Origin: Fasciolopsis buskii
Lineage: Eukaryota > Platyhelminthes > Trematoda > Plagiorchiida > Fasciolidae
DNA: 64,000 nt
Assembly: GCA_008360955.1 (NCBI GenBank)
Contig: LUCM01006846.1
Coordinates: 1 to 64,000, forward strand
Direction of reading: 5' to 3'
The position numbers and the translations under genes are program-made. Shown here one piece after another: positions 34,071 to 46,500 of this stretch. Each line of letters starts with the position of its first letter. Within the stretch, counting starts at the first letter, position 1. The notes below the pieces were generated by a model. It saw nothing but the letters and a program-made list of their open reading frames with translations. It did not search any database and was not told where the DNA came from.

Positions 34071-37000
34071 TCAACCAAAATCATTTAAGTGTCTGGAAAA
34101 CCACCAACTACCCACGCTGCTTTACGGGCATGACCACCTGAAAAGACGGCTGAGGTAAGGCATTTAATTGAATTCTCTTCTTCTATTGGAGAAACCGAGC
34201 AATATCCAGTCCATAGATGAACCATTGAACCTATGAAGTAGAGCGTGCACAGGTGCTAAACTCTGAGAGTTACTTACTTTTCTTTTTCTCTTCGTGTTCA
34301 CAGTTTCCCTCTCTTGCTGTTGAACCACATCCAAACTAGTCACTCATCCCGTATTCGAATAGCTTGAGGGTCTATGTACATTGACGAAAGATGAAGTCCC
34401 GACTGATAATGAAGCGTTTTGAATCTATACGCCAGTGTGAATTGTCGGAACATCCTGGAAACTGGCAACCTAGGATAGGGTGTAAAACTTTCAGTCCATT
34501 TTTATTAGTGGTACTCATTGAGCAAATAATTTGGGAATCTAGAGCCACACAACCAACAGGTTTGTCTACGCGAATATTCGTACTAAATTTTGCCGTACGA
34601 TAAGGTCCTGATGAAGAAATGAATGAGTAAGATTTGAGTGAATGGGAAATAGAAACGTAACTTAATATTTTACAAATTGAGTATCAGATGTACCCGGAAG
34701 TGGGATTTCGTCTCCGTCTGAAGGATTCGAACACACCTGTGGACACAATCAACTGTTTGGCAACACGTGTGGTCGATGGGTTGGCGTACGAGGGGCATTG
34801 AAGATGTTCAGGAATGTCGTACAAGAAGCACATGAAGCACTGCAACAGAAACTGCTTACTTGTTTTAGGGAACAATTCAGGTCGAAGTTAATTAGTTCTA
34901 TTATGCGGATCCCATTGACATTTGGCAATTCTGTGAAGTTCATTTCAACTATTCGAATAGTGTAGCTTGAATTTGTTTGTTAAGAGGAGACACGAATTTG
35001 AGAAAGAAAGAACATTTTGAGCTTAAATTAAATAGGACTAATTCGTTCCACAAATCTCGTTGTACTCTTTGTACGCATTAAACCGACAATTGAATGCAGT
35101 AAGGGCTATCATGCAAAGTGGTTTCAAAAAGTTATCTGTATCTAACACCCACGGAAGGCAACAAAACAATTTCACCAGAAAAACCAGTGCTTCAAAAGTC
35201 AATCAACAAAGTACCATGATTGACCCACGGTGGTTCACGTTTTTCTATCCGGCGAATTTTATCGCTTTTTGTTCCGACAAATTCCATCACATACTCACGT
35301 TGATCCCGAGCGAAAGCGGGGACAGGTGAAAAAATGGAACAATATCAGAAGTGGTTTGTCATTCTTTTGGTCATTTATTGATATTTCAGATAGTAAATAA
35401 CCAAAGGCAAAATGACACGTACGGAGCGAATTGTCTTATTATTGCTAAGAACAAATAACCTTACAGGTAGCGCACTCAGGTTTGCGTCTGCTTAATCCTA
35501 ATTATAATCAATCGCGTTTTATATTTAGCTAAAAAGTTCATTTATATTAGATCAAAGAGAGAAGATACCATGCCAACTTTCCATGTCTTTACGACTAACT
35601 TCAATGAGACCTTAGCTAAAGTGTGGAGTAAAAAGTTGCATTGCACTTTACTTTGACTAAATGCTATCGATTATTTTGCCCATTGCAAAATACACTATAC
35701 CCAAATTCCCATGATGCGCCATCGCTTGTGTTTGTTGTGCCCTTGAGCAGCGAGCTACCCTGTGCAAAAATCCAGGTTTACCGGCCGTATATTATCATGA
35801 TACATCGCCTACATGCACGGTTTCCTTTACATGGAGGCAGAAGTAGACGAACTGAGCCCCGGATAGCATAAACATGGTACAAATACAGCTACTACAGGCC
35901 TTTGATTAAATCCTTCAGGAGATGAGTGCGAATAATGAACAAGGTGACAGTTACGGTTTTACATGCGCATGACATTTTTGAAAAAAAAAGTCCACATCAT
36001 TGTATCTGAATAGCAAGGGCATTCTGCGGAACGGCCGTTGCAACGACGGAAACATCTGGGTAGCTGAGGGCTCAGAAGGGCTGAAGATCGCCAAACCGTT
36101 TAGTGGCAATTTGTAAGCAGTAACCAAACCGACTGGTTGGGCAACTGATGTTAGAACCGACGATAGAATGGAAGAGGGTAGCTGATTAGCTACACCAGCT
36201 TCAGAAGTGACGTACGCTGTGAACCAAACGGAGATCTTATCTCATTGGCATATGAAAGCTAAGACAAGGTAAGCAATGGCCGGTAGCAGAAAACGTCCAG
36301 TAGCATAAGTACATTTCACGTGAATCTGTAGTCAATAGTTCCGAAGCCCATACAAATGTCACAAATTGGCAAGACAGTACTCAACTCAGTGAGCAGCTAA
36401 GAACAACAGAGAAAAAACTTTGAAAATTGGGAGAAGAAAGAATTTAACTTGTCGGGGAATTCCAGCCGTCATCAGAGCAATGCGTCAGTGGAACCGAAAC
36501 ACATTGCCGGAGTAGAAGTGGTCCGGCCGAGATCCATGTCAGAAGAGAAAGGCAAACGGTAGTCTGATAGGAGCACAACCAACAGACGTGGCCCATGCTA
36601 AGAGATCAGTAAGGTGCTCTTTCAAAAGAGCAAGAAAAGCCAGCGGAGCATGCAGACCAAACATCTTGGAATTCATTAAACAGTTTAGAAAGAGAGTAAT
36701 CATTGACAACGTGATAGAGCAAACGAACGGTGATAAACACCACAGATAGCTTGTAATATCTGCGTTAACTGCAACTCATCTTGTTGATTTCCACGAGACG
36801 TTCAGGTGAACAGCTTTTATTACCAGTCGTGATGTAACAATCACTACGAGCGGTGAAGCTTGCGTCGATTATTTAATGATCACACTTAAGGTGCTAACTG
36901 TCGTTTTGTCCCGTCAACGTGTCCATCACACGAAGGACATCAAAACTAAAAAAGTGTGGGACAAAATGCGTGATCCGGTTATGTTCATGGTTATCGAAGT

Positions 37001-37471
37001 GCATCGATCGAATACATGAAAATATTCGAGGTGTCTGCAGCACACGTGAGATCTTATAAGGAGCACAGTCTGCGAAGTATTCAGGTCATTTGGTAGTCAC
37101 TTTAACGGAGCAGTCTTTAATAAGCGTATTCCCTCGTGGGGTCGTATAACGTATCAAGCCTGCGCTCATTTTGGCTGTATTGTTAGGACTTACGAAATGC
37201 GAACACCAGTTTAACCCAATAACATCTGAAGCCTCATAATTGTGTAATGCCATATGGAAAATGAAGCATTGTTCAGCAGCTCAGAAAGGCTAATTTTGTT
37301 TGCGCCCAACCGATACTTATACAGTTTCATGCTTTTGAATCTACTTTAACTGCCGTATTTTCTGCTGCATTCCTCGTACAGACTTAGAGTGAACATTTTG
37401 AATCTGTATTTTGTAAAGCACGCATAAACTTCTTTTTGTTTCCTTCGAAAAAGATCAGAATCTGTAAATAT
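34071..37471. other. No supported gene; purine-rich part at 36000-36700
   Basis: Several motif-free open frames (34391-34603, 35060-35329, 35641-35871 on +; 34684-34943 on -). The region 36000-36700 is relatively purine-rich on + and may be a decayed repeat, but no family could be named. Confidence 0.35.
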
Positions 37472-37690
37472 CAGGACCAAATGATGTAAGGAGTGTATCG
37501 AAAAACCAATGCGCCATGTATTGGTTTTAATTGTGAATGACATAATGCTAATAACACAGCGTTGTCAATAGATGTAATGCGTCAACGTTTCGACTTGCCT
37601 TGGAAAAGACTACTCACGGTAGTCGAAACGTTGGTGCCTTACATCTACAAACAAGGCTGTTATTAACATCATATCATTCACAATTAAGAT
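37472..37690. repeat. Palindromic repeat family, copy 2 (most complete)
   Basis: A left flank (aggaccaaatgatgtaagg, then gagtgtatcgaaaaaccaa) leads into two inverted arms: left 37525-37595 (starting ttttaattgtgaatgac) and right 37621-37687 (ending catatcattcacaattaa). The arms pair along about 65 bases with mismatches, for example caacgtttcgact against agtcgaaacgttgg. Between and overlapping the arms is a 6-bp hairpin (37608-37613 with 37619-37624) followed by gaaac. No open frame. It looks like the end structure of a mobile element or a small palindromic element. Confidence 0.75.
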
Positions 37691-39800
37691 CAGAGTCATT
37701 CAAAAGCTTGCACTTCAATTTGTTGTTTCATGCATTCTCATACTTCAATTTTTCTTCTCCCAAGTATTTTTCCTAGTTTGAAAGATTTTATTCTAATCAA
37801 CAAAGCCTTAAAATTACTTGCAAGTTGTAACGGACTTAACAAAGTTACGCTCGTTCATCCCGGTGTTTAGGAACATTTTATTGGTGGCGATAGATTTTTA
37901 AGTAGCCTCTTATCCAACACGGATCACTGCTCTCACGAAATATTTTCCAAAGCTTTTTTTCTTTTACCTTAGCCCACACGTAGGCTCCTCACTTCTCGTA
38001 CCTCTACTGATAGGTGAAGTCATATTCCTTAGTTTGTTTATTTACGCCTAAATAGCGGACTGGTAATACGTGACTTAGAGCTCACCACTTATTCATAATC
38101 CCTATACATTTATCCAATTAATTACTGATATATGCTTGCATTTGCCACAAATACTTGCCACATGTTTTATTTGTTCTAGTTAAGAACTCACCCGTAATCC
38201 CGTGAATGAAAGTTCTGTTTGCCTTGGCTTGACTGAAACTGCTTTCCGAAGGGTTTCGCAAGTTGTGATTAAAAGAAACAAATCCAAAATTTGTTAATTT
38301 AGTGTTCCGGTTTCTAGCCTATATACCAGCGGTAATTAAGCGCAGACACTTTGCTCTGAACTCTCCTTTCACTTTATGCTTTTGCAACCTTGTCTTTTTA
38401 TAGGTACAAGAGATCACAATGTCTAGGCTTTCTTAAATTATTAGGCCTGCTTAGGCAAACGGAGCTGATAGAAAGAGACCTATAGATAAACATGCCCAAG
38501 TATGATCGGATCAGAATTTTATAACATTAGTCTGAACTTCCCGGTGTTGTTCGCCAGTGCCTTGATATTGATCGAGTGCTTTGCAATGCGAAGTTCGTTG
38601 CAAGATTTAGGCAAACCAAAGATAATAATCTAGGGAAGGAGTGAGGGTGCGGTCTCATTAAATTTATTTGTTAATGGAGTAAATTATATAGAGATACATA
38701 TCACTAGATGATTTCGGCTTTCCCTTATATGTATGATAATGGTACTGGCTGTTCCACAGCTGACTCTAGTATCTTATGAAATAAAGTTTAATGGATATCA
38801 GATCCTGTTTAGGAGATAAGTAGTTTTTAAAATGTATATGGGACGAAACGATCGTTCGAGTGGTGAGAGAAATTCTGAACCAAATAGTGAGATTTTGCTG
38901 CCATCAGGAAAGAATGTCAGGACAGATTGGCAAAGTAATTAAACTTCGGGTCACGCCTGATGACACTAATTTTGGTGCAGTTGGGACGAGATAAAAACAG
39001 ATTTTCAGAGACCGAAAGTGTTGGTGAGTAGAAGTCGTTCAGGTCACGAAGGTTGTTTGTCATTAATTTCTTTCTCTTCGAGTTTTCTGTTTCTTTGTTC
39101 CACTTATTTTTCAGTTCAGTGATATCCTGGAATGCCGCTCTGGCACGGACAAAAATTTGTAAAATTGATCCGCCATGAATTGGACCAGTTAGTTACGCTA
39201 AAAGTCGAAAAATAAAGCACGCAATCAGTAAGTCGCTGACTTTGATTAGTGAATTAGTGGGATTGCGTACCATTGGTTAGGGGGCTACATTTTGTTTGTT
39301 TACTTTCAGCCATCAGCTCCCGTGACTGCCATCAACTTTCGTAAGCCCTAACGAATGTCGATTAGGAAGAGAATACTAAAACGTGTTATGAGCGAAAAGT
39401 AAATATCATCATGCATTAAAAAAAGAAAATGTCTTATCTTTGTTTTTCTCTTGCTTATACCTGTGGGAAGAACATTTTGAATCAAATGAACTTCCCACCA
39501 GTGATTCGTTGTGCAACAACTGAATTGTGTGAGTAAATCAGCTGAGGCCTGAAAAGATCTCATTCGCTTATCCGTTTGTTTGTTCTTAGTAATCAGTATT
39601 CAGGATTGAGCAGAGAAGTAGCACAAGAAGCATTTAAAAAGGCTTGTTATTTTATATACAAAAACTGTTTACTTATCTTGAAGGGGCGGGAGATAGGTGG
39701 GATTTGGTGAAAGAAATAGAATGATCAGGACAAAGACAGCACAAACACAGACAAATTAAGAATTAATGAATGTACAAAGCGCTCTTTGTCGTAATTACGC
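37691..39800. other. No supported feature; 3' flank of the C2 gene
   Basis: AT-rich interval downstream of the rabphilin/Doc2-type gene. Open frame 39348-39563 (-) has no motif. Confidence 0.4.
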
Positions 39801-39886
39801 GACTGCCTCGGTTTTATCGAAAACTGTCCCACTTTATTGTTGAAAAAGTGGTCTTAATTTCAGAATGAAATTAAATATACACTGTT

Positions 39887-39892
39887 TTTATT
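39887..39892 (-). terminator. Probable poly(A) signal of the C2-domain gene
   Basis: TTTATT on + gives AATAAA on the minus strand, 192 bases beyond the stop codon at 40084-40086. A second AATAAA lies at 39833-39838. Either would give a short 3' UTR. Confidence 0.5.
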
Positions 39893-40083
39893 GAATAATG
39901 GATTGTTTAATTGTTCTGTTTATAAGTTTTGCATTCAGAAGTTTGGTCACAGTGGCAATGCATAGGCTGAATTTTAGAATGCAAATGTTTTGAATTGGGC
40001 CAAACATATTTGCTCGGAAGAGTTGTATGAATGATCATCAGGAATGTGAATTGTCTGGGGTGAGGACGAATTTCCAGTAGATT

Positions 40084-40335
40084 CTAATCACAAACTCCGG
40101 GTGTGCTTGTTTGATCTCCGGGGTCGTTGCGGCTAGATAACTGAAACCAGGCCTCAATACGTCGGAAAGGTGGCCTGAATACGGCCAACCACAATTCTCT
40201 ACGCTCTGCTTTGGCACCAGCGCCCAGAGTTAGTCCACCAATGAAATCGTTGCTTGGCCCTCGATCGAAATCCCACACAGTGACTTCGAGTGTTCGACTT
40301 CCGGCTTCGGAGGGATTCATCTCGTAGTAAAATTG
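40084..40335 (-). CDS. Rabphilin/Doc2-type protein, last exon (end of C2B)
   Basis: Encodes 83 residues and a TAG stop. It starts QFYYEMNPSEAGSRTLEVTV, continues WDFDRGPSNDFIGG and LGAGAKAERRELWLAVF, and ends with RRIEAWFQL and a short polar tail. This is the second half of a C2 domain: strand 5, the calcium-binding loop 3 with three Asp residues (WDFD and SND) and the C-terminal W-x-x-L strand typical of rabphilin and Doc2 C2B domains. The acceptor is acggaaag (AG at 40337-40336) with an actaat branch-like site about 20 bases upstream. The frame is open further upstream, but phase and domain alignment fix the start. The known role of the family is calcium-dependent phospholipid and SNARE binding in vesicle exocytosis. 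Confidence 0.9.
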   Translation of the reverse strand, partial: QFYYEMNPSEAGSRTLEVTVWDFDRGPSNDFIGGLTLGAGAKAERRELWLAVFRPPFRRIEAWFQLSSRNDPGDQTSTPGVCD

Positions 40336-42752
40336 CTTTCCGTTGTCCGGATTAGTCCCGACAGTGGTTCCGGTGTTGAAAAACGACACAGCAAGGGAAG
40401 ACAGATTAACAACCACTTCAACAGCCAAACGATAAAACCTATTAGATACCTTCTTTTCTGGGTTGAAAAATAAACCTGAAAGTGCTTCTAGAATGGAACC
40501 AAGTCAAGTCATCAGTTTGGCAAATGACTGAGTTATCAGTAGGCTTAAAAATAGGTCATCGGAATTGCAACTGATAATTCGCATTGGCATATGCTTCTGC
40601 TTTGATCTCTAACAACAAACATTGAACAGCGGACGAAAACTAAATTAACAAAAGTATAAACAAATGTCGGTTGGAGATTACATTTGCCTAATGCACGTCA
40701 CTTCTAGCATCCCGTGAGATACAGGATAATATCTTCTAACAAGAATACTGAAAATAATGTTTGACAGATTTCAAAAAATGCCTTGAGATAAACTTATGCT
40801 CATGGGATACACGATAGGTGTGCCTCAGAAATCTGGTTCACTGCTTACTATCAGCTCCGGAGAACATGGAAAAAGTAAAGGCGATCAGCTTTGTGTGCCT
40901 CATTATCTGTAATCATTTAGATGGAAGAACAGCATTCAGTAAGAGGAGATAAAGATGTCTGTGATGGTCGTCATTGTAAGCAGTAGCCTGCAACAAAGTT
41001 TAGACTGCAAAATTATGTCCAGAATTTACATGGCTGGTTGAGCAGTTTTTCCGAGTAGTGCTACTTCGTTAACTATGAACGAACTATTTTGTTTTCAGGA
41101 GTCAATTACCCCTGAAGCAAAAGACCACTTTTGTAGTTTTGCTGCTAGCCTGATGGGACCCCGGTGTTGTCCTGTCAAATCATTCCCATACTTGTACATT
41201 CCTATATTAGGTTGATGCTAGAATCTTACCCAAATCATCTGAAGGATAGATGCTTGGAAGGTAAATCCATTTCAGGATCACATACTGAAGCATCCGAGAA
41301 TTTTTATCAAATAGGCACAGCTGATTTTGGAAAACCGGACAAAGGTTTGTTTTCGCAGGTAGAAAAAAGAAAAACGGTTCACCGGTAGCAAAGGCCACTC
41401 GGCGGTTCATCGTGTGATTCTTAAATGAATTCTTTAGGCTTCCACGCCGATGATCATTCAAATGAGATTGCAGAGTCTGTCTTCCATATCTCAGATAATA
41501 CTAATTTCATGAGATACTTCTGTAGATTTATGACACTTCTGGTAGCATTCTGTCCTCGTTCCTAAGCTTGGCCGAACCCAACTAATAAATAAAGACCTGT
41601 GAAACACAACTGTGGTTCCTCAGAGAACTTTTCAACGAAGATCTTTCATGTACACTCCTGACACCTTAAATTAGATATGTAGATATACATACATGTATTG
41701 CATGCAACTGTGTGCACATTATGTTTAATCGGAACCTTTGCAAATGACGAAACAATGAGCGAGAAACAAGAAGGAATAGGTACCACTGGGTATGTTTCAC
41801 CACCAATGATAGGTTCTCAGTGCTTTACCTCCATATCGTGAACTATCCATCGGAACTCATAATTCCCGTGTGGGATGGATACAAACGTGTTTCTGGAACT
41901 GAAGCAAAGGGTTGACCTAAGGGTGCTCACTTCGAGCCTCTGACCAGATAGTCTAATCCAGGCAACAGAACTTTTTGAGGGTCAAGTAACCCACTGAGGA
42001 CCGCTGGGTGATTGCACAGTTCATACATCTTTCGAGTGCGGTCAGACATCCTCGGCCCCCAGTAGGCTCATCTGCGTCAGATGCTGGTAAGTATCGGAAT
42101 GGATGGTCCAGGAGCTACATGTAGTTGGTTTGGAATCAGGATGAATACAGAGTTAGTAGAAGTATCAGTCAACCCGGACGCAGAGCGCCAAGCAATCTAC
42201 TTCGTCCCCGCACTTTTGTGGGAATAATAAGGTCACAAGGAAGCACTGCGTAGGACTTCTTCAGCAGACGGTATTTGAGGCGGACGGTCATTTATGAGTT
42301 CTTTTCGGGAGGTGTTCAGGGGGAATAGCTGTTTCGGAACGTGAGACGTCTACCCCGACCACGCTTGTGGCATTTGAAGACCATTTACTTGGACAAGGTA
42401 CTTCGTTTCACCTCTAGGAATTCTAGCTTTTTCTGAAAGCATTTGCTCTGGTTCGTGATAACTGGGTTTAAAAGAGCCGCTGAAATGCACTTAAGAAAGT
42501 TTAATGTTTGTGGTCCCATTTATCTAGGTAATATTTTATTGCAGTGATGAGAAAAATTCAATATTCTCTCCTGGGCCCCAGTGATGGCCATCGACAACAC
42601 AAGAAAATTCACTCCATTTACAGAAGTGTGCTTTTTGTCCGTACCGTACAGAACGATAATTTACCGTTCAACCTGATTTGAAAGTTCTCTGAAATGGTTA
42701 AAGAATCTGAGAGTTAGACAAAATTGAATGCGGGTTTCACCCCTTCATTCAA

Positions 42753-42825
42753 CCCAGTACACCGGAATCGAATCGGAGGTATCCGCTTACCTAAATAGTG
42801 TTCTGGCCACTAAGCTACTGTGGCC
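42753..42825 (-). repeat. tRNA-derived SINE relic
   Basis: On the minus strand ggccacagtagcttagtggc forms an A-box and D-arm-like start, and gattcgattccggtgtactg carries a B-box. The spacing fits an internal polymerase III promoter. It lies in an intron of the C2 gene in the same orientation as the gene. Acceptor-stem pairing is poor, so it is a SINE or tRNA pseudogene. Confidence 0.5.
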
Positions 42826-43189
42826 TTGGTCGTCAGATATTATTTGTCTACTTACGTGAATAAATCTTAGATGGAAATTCCATTAAGTATACCATTGAAA
42901 CGTCATGAGCAAATTCACCTTGGAATGCACCATTTACGGTTGCCGTGAATACCTAGTAGAGAGAAATGCGGACTTTATTGCGCGCACGGCCGACATCCTA
43001 TGATTCAAAGACTGCTGCTAAAATCATCAAGATAGACTTTATAGAGCCAATCTTAGGGGAATCCCAATACCAAAACCTTGTGGGTTACAAGTGACTCTGA
43101 AGATCTGCTTACTTTAAAAGGAATTCAGCCGAATTCCTGAGCAACCTGTCATGATGTGTTATGGTTAATCCTGGATGACTTCTTTTACA

Positions 43190-43337
43190 TTTTTTGTTCA
43201 AGAGGGGATGAATGTATTTTTATTTTAGTCATTTATTTATTTTCCCCTCTGTCTTATTTTTCCTCTCACATTTTTGGCTGAAATGCAACATTATTTACTG
43301 TATGCAAAGGTCTAAACAATACAATACAATACAATAA
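43190..43337 (+). repeat. CR1-like 3' UTR with (ACAAT)n tail
   Basis: T-rich sequence, then tgcaacattatttactgtat and gcaaaggtctaaac followed by four to five ACAAT units (43315-43336). It matches the 3' end of the element at 1-2896. It lies about 110 bases from the C2B exon at 43448, opposite to the gene's strand. Upstream LINE protein is not readable, so this is probably a 5'-truncated insertion. Confidence 0.7.
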
Positions 43338-43447
43338 CATACGCTTAGAACCGAAAATTAAAGTGCATCATTATGAAGCAGCAAACGGGTGAAGCAAAAA
43401 TGAGTTCTGTATGAGATGTTTGAGAACCAGGATTAATTTTATCTTAC

Positions 43448-43529
43448 CTCATGAAATTCTGGAAATAGTGTGGCTTTTTTAACTTGAGTTTTCTGTTTCG
43501 TCTTTTTTGCTTTATCCGGACGCAAATAC
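43448..43529 (-). CDS. Rabphilin/Doc2-type protein, exon (middle of C2B)
   Basis: An 82-base exon between a good acceptor (catttctttcccgcatttag, AG at 43531-43530) and a consensus donor (gag|gtaaga). One base completes a Leu codon with the previous exon; then it encodes YLRPDKAKKTKQKTQVKKAT and LFPEFHE, ending in phase 0. This is the polybasic strand of C2B, equivalent to the rabphilin stretch with K-x-K-T-x-x-K-K-T-L-N-P-E-F-N-E; here Phe and His replace the two Asn. The Lys-rich patch is the part of C2B that in this family binds PIP2 and SNARE proteins. It was too short to appear as an open reading frame with a start codon. Confidence 0.93.
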
Positions 43530-46500
43530 CTAAATGCGGGAAAGAAATGAACGAATTAATTTTGACGGGAAATTCGAAAGTATAAATGAAATGAATTTCC
43601 GTCGAATCAGTTCTACAGGATTAACGAATTAATGAAACTAAAACAGTGATTTCCTAGTACTATTGAAGGTGAGAAGACATCATTACTGTAGGATGTCATC
43701 TGTCGAATGTACTGCCAGACTAATTATCACCAACAAACTATTTCATCCTTTCTTCGTGTACATTTGTTTAACAGTCCGAGAAGGTACAACAATGTACAGT
43801 TGATCAACTTTTTCATCGGAAAGTTGTCATGCATGTCCAGAGAGTAATTTTTGTCATTAGTCCTTACCTGACTGTTCAAAATGCTTCGCAAAACCAAATG
43901 CGAGGTTTTTCACAAATGTCCTTCCTCTAGGTGTGCCTATTTGCTGTACATTTGCCTAACAGTTTGCACGCTTGCAAACTACGTAAAGCCATGTGAGCAG
44001 AGGGTTTCGATTCGAAAGTTCATTTGGGGCTCTTGGTTGTCACGAACGAATTTCATCATAGCCTATCGAATGGAGTACTAAGATTTGGTCACAGTTTGCA
44101 AAACTGATTGCTATCAACGTTGCACGTGTGATCAGATGAAGAACGATAATCAAGGAGGCTTCACTGGGACCATTTAAGTTCCGGAATGTGGTCAAATTCT
44201 GACAAGTAAAAGAAAGAGTTGAAACCCTTTTTTGATCATGCTCATCGCGTACGTAACAAACAACGTATTATGAACTCAAACAACTAGAAGTTTTAGCTGA
44301 GGGCTGACGTCACTTCGCTTGCTGCCGTCTTGTTCTCCAGTAACCGATTTCAACATGGTGGCTGGTGTATTAAATCATACAGTACAAATTGAGCTTGAGT
44401 GACTGCTGTCGAGCAATGATTATATGTTGAACAATCTGTACCGATTATGACACTATTTTTGTCTCTGGTAATGAATAGACGTTTAGTGAACTTGACCACA
44501 TTTAGCCACTTCTGATTCGCGGGGCGGTTACCGTTATCTCTTGCTCTTCCAACGCAACGGCTGTTAAAAGAGTCGAACTGAAACATCAAATTCGACTGGT
44601 TCATACGAATACTGACTATTGGTAAAATTTGGTGCAAACATTCTCATTACAGAAGTATTATTGTATTTAACTGCCTACTAAATGTTGCCAAAATTATTTT
44701 CATTGTGATTTTAGCTAAGCGTAACTGTGACAGTTTTTTAAAACGACGCAGTATGTAGAGGGTGTGTGTGTGGCGAATTTATCAAGGATGCGTAGAGAGA
44801 AGTTAAAAAAATCAAGAAAAAGGTTGATAAAATTTGTAGATTTGCCTAACTGCATGGATAGTCGAGTGCTGAATACACTGGTCTACAAGAAACCAAAGTG
44901 ACGGGGCATACGTAATTGCTAGATAATTTATGGATTATGAATGGCATATTTGACAAAGTCGATTAGACCAGCGACAGACATTTTTTATTCCCTAGGGAGA
45001 CTCAATCTTCGTTCATGCTGCGACCAAGTGAAGACCGAAACATGCCTAACAGGATGTGGCCTTGCATTGATACCTACGGACAACGTACGGTAAACGAAGA
45101 TAACAATTTCTCTGTTACGGTAAATGGCCATTTTACTGACGACAAAAGGATTCAATTAGCAAGAAACTGAGACGTCCAAAACGTTTATCATCCCCACGCG
45201 CAGTTCGAACAACTGCGCAAAAATACCGACGTAGTTTTCTGTGTCCGATTCATTCGCGCATTTGTTCAGGCAGCAAATCAGCCGAGATCGTGGTAAGATA
45301 TTTGACTGTTCACGATACCTCATATGCTTTGCTGCTTCGAGAAACAATTAATCATTTTTCAGAAAACCGTCCAGTTAACAGCGGTCAGTTTTAACATTAT
45401 GGGACGCAACGGCATTTTTTGATGGATTATTCTAGAGGATTACTTCTGTGATGGGCTTTACTTGGGTGAACTATTCCTCGTATTTCAGCAAACGTTTTCC
45501 AATAAAGATAAATAAAGTTACCTTTCCCATCATCTATGGTAGACAAACAGTCTACTGAGTGGACTAGTCACAATTGAAAACAAGCAATATGTACGTTTCC
45601 CAGTTGAAACACCACCGGTTAGTTCACTGTCCAGTGAGCTTCTTATGACCGTAGCCATCAGTCAGAACAATTGAACACTTGTTGTTCAATCAACGAGGTG
45701 GAATGTCAAAGCATGTTATATTCGGGTAGTTTCTTCTATAAATTTACCTATCCTATCACTATAGTATTTTGAGAAAAGTTGGATATATCTGCAAACTAAT
45801 TTCCCTCAATGTAAGGTAAACTTGCGTCCGTTTATTTCATGACGAGGAAACAATTTTTGGCATGCATTTCCCCCTAAAAATGCAGCGCGGCTGGAGAGCC
45901 ATTTCCTTTTTTTCTGGCCTATAAACAGTCACTTTGATTCTCAGAAAATACTTTGAAATTGCATCTCGTTTGCATTTAGGGGTATGGGTTTTCGACGAAT
46001 ATGGAGAAAGGTCACAAGGCACAAATTGTTTTTTTACTTTTCATAATTGCGTTCTGGTGCTAGATTCTTCTATAAAGTTAAGTTCATACTTCCCATTCCT
46101 GCTGTATGAGAGAAAACTTATGAACCTGGAAAATGGGAATTTTTAGGACTAAATGACTGTATCACTTCCGAATTATTCATCTTGCGGTATCAATACAGAA
46201 ACCATCACTAGGAAACCATAAAAGTGTTGTGTAATTTTCCAATCCTTAGGAATCACCAATAATTTATACCCAGCATGTTCACATTCGAAGGCGAAACAGA
46301 GACGAATGATTGTGGCTCAAACGCCTTAGCGATTGAGGTACCCGATCAGGGTCCTGGTAGTCTATCAAATTTCAGTGCCACATCATCTGGCCTTCCCATC
46401 GATTGCCGAATTTCGCAGCCCTAAAGAACGAACTACTTTCCCGTAAGATGCGAAAAATAGCACAAAAATGTACAGATCTTTGCTGCTCGACAGTTTACAA

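Larger units (their letters stand above)
40336..43447 (-). other. Intron of the C2-domain gene (3.1 kb)
   Basis: Donor gtaaga at 43447 and acceptor at 40336. It contains the CR1-like 3' end (43190-43337) and a SINE relic (42753-42825). The open frames at 41164-41388 and 41207-41461 are uninformative. Confidence 0.8.

Noticed and set aside
37600..37640. A functional hammerhead ribozyme
   Set aside because: The CUGANGA box is not present in either copy and stem III with a cleavage triplet is not evident; kept only as a possible decayed core.
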